Assembly: GCA_025354065.1 (NCBI GenBank)
Contig: JANXNM010000615.1
Coordinates: 1-9,745, forward strand
Origin: Synechococcales cyanobacterium 340R_concoct_173_sub
Lineage (GTDB): Bacteria; Cyanobacteriota; Cyanobacteriia; Leptolyngbyales; Leptolyngbyaceae
Length of the DNA: 9,745 nt
Direction: 5' to 3'
Below, one piece after another: positions 6,110 through 9,745 of the stretch (positions within the stretch are counted from its first letter, which is position 1; each line of letters starts with the position of its first letter). The position numbers and the translations under genes are program-made. The notes beneath the pieces were generated by a model. The model was given only the letters and a program-made list of their open reading frames with translations. It had not been told where the DNA came from and searched no databases.

Positions 6110-7588
6110 TTAAGGTTGAGCAATTCGCGGTCGTCCAATAGCTTCATCTTTGGGCACGTTTTTTTCGATCGGAGGCGCGGCGACAGGCGTAGTTTGTTGA
6201 TTAAAGGCTTGATAGGTCAGCTTAGAAATTTGCTGAATCAATAAAAATGCACTTTGATCATCACGGGGACGTTTCACCAGCACCGCCGCCACATAACGCC
6301 GTCCCGTAGCCGTATCCACCAAACCAACATCTGCCAACATGGTGCCGATCGTCCCGGTTTTGTGAGAAATCGTTGCCCCTTCCCCCAACCCTTTTGGTAA
6401 GAGACTATCGTTTTCAACCCGTCGCATGATGTCAAGAACCCGATCGCGGGATTTAATCGACATCAACTTGCCTCGGCTCAACAAACTCAACATCATGCCC
6501 ATATCTTTGGCTGTCGTCGTGTTGGTTCCCTTCACATCTGGCAATGGATTGCGAACCATCGTTCCCGTGAGTCCCCAAGACTGGAAACGTTGGTTAAGCG
6601 CGTCATAACCACCAAGCAAATCAATCAACATATTAGTGGCGGTGTTGTCGCTCACGGTGATCATATCCACCGCTGTTTTAATGGCTGCAAACTTACTACC
6701 AACAGGCTGGTACTGCATTTCACCCGATTCAGTCGCAACAAGATCTTTACGCATTGCGATCGGTTGATCAAGCTGAATTTTGCCTTGATCAACATCCTGA
6801 AAAAACGCGATCAAAATGGGCAACTTAATCGTACTCGCCGCTGGAACGACTTCCATAGCGGCGAAATCAACATAAGCATGACTATCCAAATCCACCAGCA
6901 TTACGCTGGGAGAAAGTTTTTCATTTTGAGTGATAAGGGTTTGAATTTGAGATTTTAATGGTGCAAGTTCTTGACCGAGAGGCAAAGGATTCGGATCTTC
7001 CTTAACTACAGCAACCGTATCGATCGCCGCATTAGATGAATTCATCCCCGCTGTTAGACGTGTGGCTGGATCCCAAATGGATAAAACTGTGCCCGAAATA
7101 ACGGCTAAACCCACGCCTAAAATCAACAGCCGAATGACATACAGCAGCGCTACTTGGGAACGGTTACGCGGGCGTGGAAGACGAATTGGGTTATCGGGAG
7201 GAGAAAAAAGCGCATGTTTACGAGGAGCGCGTTCACGACGTTTCGATCGTAATTCTTCTAAGCTAGGGCGCTGCGGTTTTCTGGGGAATTCGACCACCTG
7301 AGACATTTCGGGCGCGGGACGAGGGGCTACTTTAGTCGGACGTTTTTTTCCAAACTTCGGCAGAAATCCTAGAAAGCCTTTGGAGGAAGTCTCTTGAGAT
7401 TTACTACGATTACGCTGGGCACGACGATCGGCCAGCGAAGGTTTCAGTGCAGGATTAGGCAAGGGGTTGGGGGTTGGACGAAGTTCTGGGGCAACATTGT
7501 TGGTTTGCGAAGAACGACGAGGCTTGCGTTGTCGCCTTGACAAAAACTTAAATGATGATCCACCTGATTTCTTCATTGGTCTGTCCAT
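6110..7588 (-). CDS. Membrane-anchored beta-lactamase-fold serine hydrolase (class A-like, probably not a beta-lactamase)
   Basis: A 492-residue protein of the serine beta-lactamase/DD-peptidase fold. Residues 1-145 are hydrophilic and very rich in Arg, Lys and Pro, so likely disordered and cytoplasmic under the positive-inside rule. A single membrane helix spans about 146-171 (VALLYVIRLLILGVGLAVIS), and a linker leads to the hydrolase domain (about 210-460) outside the cytoplasm. The catalytic motifs are STIK (S252, K255), SDN (313-315) and KTG (410-412). In the region where class A enzymes carry the deacylating Glu166, the sequence reads VRNPLPDVKGTN with no Glu, so efficient beta-lactam hydrolysis is unlikely. 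A peptidoglycan-related carboxypeptidase or penicillin-binding role is inferred. An in-frame ATG five codons in (7574-7576) is an alternative start; neither start has a strong ribosome-binding site. The gene converges with obg. Confidence 0.88.
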   Translation of the reverse strand: MDRPMKKSGGSSFKFLSRRQRKPRRSSQTNNVAPELRPTPNPLPNPALKPSLADRRAQRNRSKSQETSSKGFLGFLPKFGKKRPTKVAPRPAPEMSQVVEFPRKPQRPSLEELRSKRRERAPRKHALFSPPDNPIRLPRPRNRSQVALLYVIRLLILGVGLAVISGTVLSIWDPATRLTAGMNSSNAAIDTVAVVKEDPNPLPLGQELAPLKSQIQTLITQNEKLSPSVMLVDLDSHAYVDFAAMEVVPAASTIKLPILIAFFQDVDQGKIQLDQPIAMRKDLVATESGEMQYQPVGSKFAAIKTAVDMITVSDNTATNMLIDLLGGYDALNQRFQSWGLTGTMVRNPLPDVKGTNTTTAKDMGMMLSLLSRGKLMSIKSRDRVLDIMRRVENDSLLPKGLGEGATISHKTGTIGTMLADVGLVDTATGRRYVAAVLVKRPRDDQSAFLLIQQISKLTYQAFNQQTTPVAAPPIEKNVPKDEAIGRPRIAQP

Positions 7589-7764
7589 ATTGACGTGAGA
7601 GAGGCGCGATCGCTGGAAAGAAAACTGTTAAAAAGAGTTGGCAAAAAATAATTAACCAAGTAATTGGGATTCTATCCTAAAGGACTTTTTCTCGACGGCT
7701 TTTTATTCGAGTTCAGCGTTTCACATCGATCGCAGCGAGTTCAAACAAAGGATCTGATGACTGG

Positions 7765-8604
7765 CTAATCTGTATCCGATTCAGGCTCAATTTCCGTAGA
7801 GCGACCTTTGACAGATTCACTACCTTTATAATCAGAGTTCTTATGTTGAATTGCCCATCGCATTTGCCGCAAAATTCCCATTAACATCGTCATCTCATGC
7901 ACAGACGGCACCGCCCGATCGAGCAGCACCCGAAACCGCCGCATCCGACTTTCAGCTGTGTGGTCATGGAGATAACCGATCGTCAACAAAAGTTCTTCTA
8001 ATCCCAAGTAAAACGCATTGATCAGTTGAAATGGAGCCGCCATTGGAGCCACCGGACTCAACTCGCCCTCAAGTAGATGTTGGTGCAACTCATAACAACA
8101 AATCCCGACCGCCTGCGCAAGATTCAACGATGGATAATCAGGATTTGACGGAATGGTAATCAGCCGCTGTGCATACTTCAACTCAAAGCGCCCAAGTCCA
8201 TGATCTTCGCGCCCGAAAATGATCGCGGTTTGGAATTGAGAATTAGAGAATTGAGAATTGAGAATTGAAGAGTCAGAATTTGAGGGAAGTAACCAGGGGA
8301 CCACCGATCGCAGCGATTCAGCCTGTGTTTCTTCGCGGCCCACAGTGGCGGCAATCCGATGACACCCGTTTAGGGCCGAAGCCAAATCTGGCACCACAAG
8401 CACCTGATCTAGTACCTCTGCCGCCCGAACTGCCATCCGACGCGCATCCTCCGATCGCACATCACACTGCGGATTCACCACCACCAACTGTCGCAATCCC
8501 ATATTCTTCATTACCCGCGCCACCGACCCAATATTCCGCTCTCCACCCGGCTCAACCAGTACAATACGAATAGACTCTAATCCCACAACACTAATCCCAT
8601 CCAT
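7765..8604 (-). CDS. trmJ: tRNA (cytidine/uridine-2'-O-)-methyltransferase TrmJ (SPOUT family)
   Basis: A 279-residue SpoU-type methyltransferase, most like TrmJ, which uses S-adenosylmethionine to methylate the 2'-O of the ribose at position 32 of tRNA anticodon loops. The three SPOUT motifs are present: motif 1 NIGSVARVMKNMG (24-36) with the catalytic Arg, motif 2 AIIFGREDHGL (127-137) and motif 3 IPSNPDYPSLNLAQAVG (151-167), which forms the trefoil-knot cofactor site. The C-terminal segment FRVLLDRAVPSVHEM...LRQMRW is characteristic of TrmJ dimers, followed by a dispensable-looking acidic tail. Between PWLL and motif 2, residues about 107-126 are a Ser/Asn/Gln-rich insertion encoded by a heptanucleotide repeat. 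An AGAGG lies just 3 bases before the ATG at 8604. Assignment to TrmJ rather than another TrmH-like enzyme rests on the C-terminal segment. Confidence 0.9.
   Translation of the reverse strand: MDGISVVGLESIRIVLVEPGGERNIGSVARVMKNMGLRQLVVVNPQCDVRSEDARRMAVRAAEVLDQVLVVPDLASALNGCHRIAATVGREETQAESLRSVVPWLLPSNSDSSILNSQFSNSQFQTAIIFGREDHGLGRFELKYAQRLITIPSNPDYPSLNLAQAVGICCYELHQHLLEGELSPVAPMAAPFQLINAFYLGLEELLLTIGYLHDHTAESRMRRFRVLLDRAVPSVHEMTMLMGILRQMRWAIQHKNSDYKGSESVKGRSTEIEPESDTD
8233..8283. repeat. Heptanucleotide tandem repeat (GAATTGA) inside trmJ
   Basis: On the + strand GAATTGA occurs at 8233-8239, 8248-8254, 8255-8261 and 8262-8268, with an 8-base variant GAATTAGA at 8240-8247 and degenerate units AGAGTCA (8269-8275) and GAATTTGA (8276-8283). 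It resembles the short tandemly repeated heptamers common between genes in filamentous cyanobacteria, but here it is translated (minus strand) as the Ser/Asn/Gln/Phe-rich linker of TrmJ. Confidence 0.9.
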
Positions 8605-8640
8605 TTACCTCTTCAACTCTTAAATTCTCAGTTCAACACT

Positions 8641-8793
8641 ATGCCACGTCAACGTAAAAAAATTGATTTCCCTAGCAAAACCTGTGTGGTTTGTGGATTC
8701 CCCTTCACTTGGCGCAAAAAATGGGAGAAGTGCTGGGATGAGGTGAAGTACTGTTCCGATCGGTGCCGAAATCGACGATCGGAGATTAAGTAG
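8641..8793 (+). CDS. DUF2256 family small zinc-ribbon-like protein
   Basis: A 50-residue protein (ATG at 8641, TAG at 8791-8793) that matches the DUF2256 family pattern in full: a basic start MPRQRKKIDFPSKTC, then CVVCGFPFTWRKKWEKCW and VKYCSDRCRNRR. Four of its five cysteines sit in two C-x(2-3)-C pairs (C15/C18 and C38/C42), with C31 between them, as expected for a small metal-binding, zinc-ribbon-like fold. The function of the family is unknown. It is divergent from trmJ, whose start codon is only 36 bases away, so the two promoters must overlap or lie within the neighbouring coding sequences. No strong Shine-Dalgarno sequence is visible. The length is normal for the family. Confidence 0.92.
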   Translation: MPRQRKKIDFPSKTCVVCGFPFTWRKKWEKCWDEVKYCSDRCRNRRSEIK

Positions 8794-8843
8794 TGATGGA
8801 TGCGATCGGTCTGCACCTAAATCCCAATTGCTTTATCTGATTA

Positions 8844-8879
8844 AGTTTAACGATCGTTTAAAATTTAACTCAGTTTTTT
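8844..8879 (+). terminator. Weak candidate terminator after the DUF2256 gene
   Basis: An AT-rich imperfect hairpin (AGTTTAA at 8844-8850 against TTTAACT ending at 8870, one bulge) encloses the perfect palindrome AACGATCGTT (8849-8858). It is followed by six T at 8874-8879, which overlap the stop codon of the convergent toxin gene. The stem is short and AT-rich, so this is only suggestive. Confidence 0.2.
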
Positions 8880-9282
8880 AGGGTTGTCGCCAATTCTCAG
8901 TCTGTAAGCCAGAGACTCGATCAAATTCTCGTTGGTTGGCTGTAACCATGATGAGTTGATGTTCAAGTGCTGTTGCTGCAATCAGAATGTCATAAGGACC
9001 GATCGGTTGGCCTTGAGTTTTGAGCTTTGCACGGATTTGGGTGGCTTGTTGGGCTTCTGGGTGGGTGAAAGGAACAATTGTGATTGTGGCTAGAAATTGG
9101 GCGATCGTAGATTCGATTTTCTGGGCACGTTGGGGGTTGAGGGCAAGGCCGTAATACAGTTCCATGACGGTAATGATAGAAACGGCGATCGCTGTAGGTA
9201 GGGTTTGTTTGAGGCGAATTTGGGTGCCTGGTTCATTTTTGATGAAGTCGCTGATGACGCAGGTGTTGAGCAAGTAGCGCAT
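8878..9282 (-). CDS. vapC: PIN-domain VapC-like toxin with a substituted catalytic Asp
   Basis: A 134-residue PIN domain of the VapC/FitB type. Active members are magnesium-dependent RNases that cut tRNA, rRNA or mRNA and are held inactive by their cognate antitoxin. The fold is complete: start MRYLLNTCVISDFIK, the first acidic helix motif VMELYYG (E41), GPYDILIAATAL (D98) and the end strand MVTANQREFDRV (N116). The first catalytic residue, normally Asp in LLDT, is Asn here (N6, codon AAC, one transition away from GAC), which may weaken or abolish metal binding. The following Cys (C8) is a common variant. The start ATG (9280-9282) overlaps the antitoxin stop by one base (TAATG), implying translational coupling. 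Its length is usual for the family. Confidence 0.9.
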   Translation of the reverse strand: MRYLLNTCVISDFIKNEPGTQIRLKQTLPTAIAVSIITVMELYYGLALNPQRAQKIESTIAQFLATITIVPFTHPEAQQATQIRAKLKTQGQPIGPYDILIAATALEHQLIMVTANQREFDRVSGLQTENWRQP

Positions 9283-9524
9283 TAGAATAATTCCGGTTCT
9301 CTGGGGGACGGAAGTTCGACGCGGTAGGATTCAAAGGCGGGGAAGTCTGGATCGCCTTGGTAATTTAAGATTGCGTCGGGCCATTGTGCGATCGTTACAG
9401 ATTTGGGCTGGATGAGTTGACGAAGGGCTTGAAGAACAAGGGTTTGGAGTGGAATATTAGATTCTGCCGCTTGGTGGATGAGGTCTTGTTCGAGGTCTTG
9501 GGGTAGGTCGATCGTGATTTGCAT
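9282..9524 (-). CDS. Antitoxin of a VapBC-type module (ribbon-helix-helix-like)
   Basis: An 80-residue protein upstream of and overlapping the PIN toxin by one base, in the position and size of a VapB-type antitoxin. The N-terminus starts with a beta-strand-like MQITIDLP followed by two predicted helices (about 9-22 and 25-38), the order of a ribbon-helix-helix DNA-binding domain. The C-terminal half (about 45-80), rich in Pro, Asp and Glu (ILNYQGDPDFPAFESYRVEL), is the expected toxin-wrapping tail. By analogy it should neutralise the toxin and repress its own promoter. An AGAGA lies 6 bases before the ATG at 9524. The pairing is confident from context; the RHH assignment is from sequence pattern only. 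Confidence 0.82.
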   Translation of the reverse strand: MQITIDLPQDLEQDLIHQAAESNIPLQTLVLQALRQLIQPKSVTIAQWPDAILNYQGDPDFPAFESYRVELPSPREPELF

Positions 9525-9625
9525 GGGTTTTCTCTATTGATTATCAGATACAGGGTTTGTAGATTAGTTTACTGAAGCTTGATATAGCCATTCCCAATCT
9601 AGTGAGGCACTAATCAGGACGTCAA
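9525..9625. other. Gap between antitoxin gene and transposase: expected promoter and possible IS end
   Basis: This 101-base noncoding stretch must hold the promoter of the toxin/antitoxin pair, read leftwards, but no convincing -35/-10 pair is visible. If the transposase at the right belongs to an insertion sequence, the end of that element should lie here, probably around 9575-9610. IS630-type elements insert at TA dinucleotides, and several TAs are present. The other inverted repeat lies outside the window, so the boundary cannot be fixed. Confidence 0.3.
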
Positions 9626-9745
9626 TCAGCCCTCATTTAGTAAGGTTTGCCAGTTTTCTTCTGTACAGTAACAACAATGCGTAAACCAACCGAGTAGGTC
9701 CTTTTCAGTCACGCTTAGAAATGCAGTTTCTAATGCTGTCAGCAA
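9626..9745 (-). CDS. IS630-like transposase, C-terminal fragment (cut by window edge)
   Basis: The minus strand is open from the window edge to a TGA at 9626-9628 and encodes 39 residues, including TALETAFLSVTEKDLLGW and FTHCCYC. The pattern SVTxxDxxGWFxHCxYC is what I recognise as the extreme C-terminus of IS630/Tc1-mariner-type DDE transposases in cyanobacteria. The catalytic residues would lie to the right of the window and are not visible, so it cannot be said whether the gene is intact. Its 3' end points towards the antitoxin gene on the same strand, so read-through from the transposase could add to expression of the toxin/antitoxin pair. Confidence 0.6.
   Translation of the reverse strand: MLTALETAFLSVTEKDLLGWFTHCCYCTEENWQTLLNEG

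Noticed and set aside
6590..6958. Open frame of 122 codons on the + strand opposite the serine hydrolase gene.
   Set aside because: It is antisense to the conserved STIK/SDN-bearing domain and its translation has no family resemblance.
7681..7712. CTCGA...TCGAG inverted repeat near T-rich sequence, considered as a terminator between trmJ and the hydrolase gene.
   Set aside because: The stem is only 5 bp and on the minus strand, the direction of transcription of both genes, it is followed by A rather than T.
8265..8573. Proline-rich open frame of 102 codons on the + strand inside trmJ.
   Set aside because: It is the antisense shadow of the SPOUT domain and of the heptanucleotide repeat.

Overview
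The window is a piece of a cyanobacterial chromosome. It carries at least seven copies of the palindrome GCGATCGC (HIP1), which is strongly over-represented in many cyanobacteria and would be expected about 0.15 times by chance in a window this long. Several genes also belong to families or variants typical of cyanobacteria: an Obg GTPase without the C-terminal OCT domain, a stand-alone XerD-like integrase, a VKOR-type thioredoxin-like lipoprotein and a multicopy protein with GISQ repeats. Genus cannot be fixed from sequence alone; a filamentous, Leptolyngbya-like organism is only a guess.

Layout, left to right. Positions 1-655 (+) hold the C-terminal part of a sensor histidine kinase cut by the window edge. 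Positions 872-2155 (+) encode a dicarboxylate/amino-acid:cation symporter. A tyrosine recombinase lies convergently at 2186-3355 (-). Divergent from it, at 3467-3964 (+), is a small lipoprotein with a thioredoxin-like CPHC site. Next come a cyanobacterial multicopy protein of unknown function (4049-4942, +) and the essential GTPase Obg (5053-6108, +). A membrane-anchored beta-lactamase-fold serine hydrolase (6110-7588, -) converges on obg with a single base between them. The tRNA methyltransferase TrmJ (7765-8604, -) is divergent from a 50-residue DUF2256 zinc-ribbon protein (8641-8793, +). The right end holds a PIN-domain toxin/antitoxin pair (8878-9524, -) followed by the C-terminal end of an IS630-like transposase cut by the window edge (9626-9745, -).

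The genes do not form one pathway. Except for the toxin/antitoxin pair, which overlaps by one base, they look like single-gene transcription units in alternating orientation. The accessory character is strongest at 2186-3355 (integrase), 4049-4942 (multicopy family) and 8878-9745 (toxin/antitoxin plus IS). obg and trmJ are housekeeping genes.

I did not find a convincing undescribed multi-gene system. The points most worth a second look are single-gene oddities: a VapC whose first catalytic Asp is Asn; a symporter with its substrate-site arginine in the position used by animal EAATs rather than archaeal GltPh; a beta-lactamase-fold protein with no recognisable omega-loop Glu and a 145-residue basic cytoplasmic tail; and a heptanucleotide minisatellite translated in frame within trmJ. 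No tRNA, rRNA, CRISPR array or recognisable riboswitch was seen, and no intergenic gap exceeds 300 bases.
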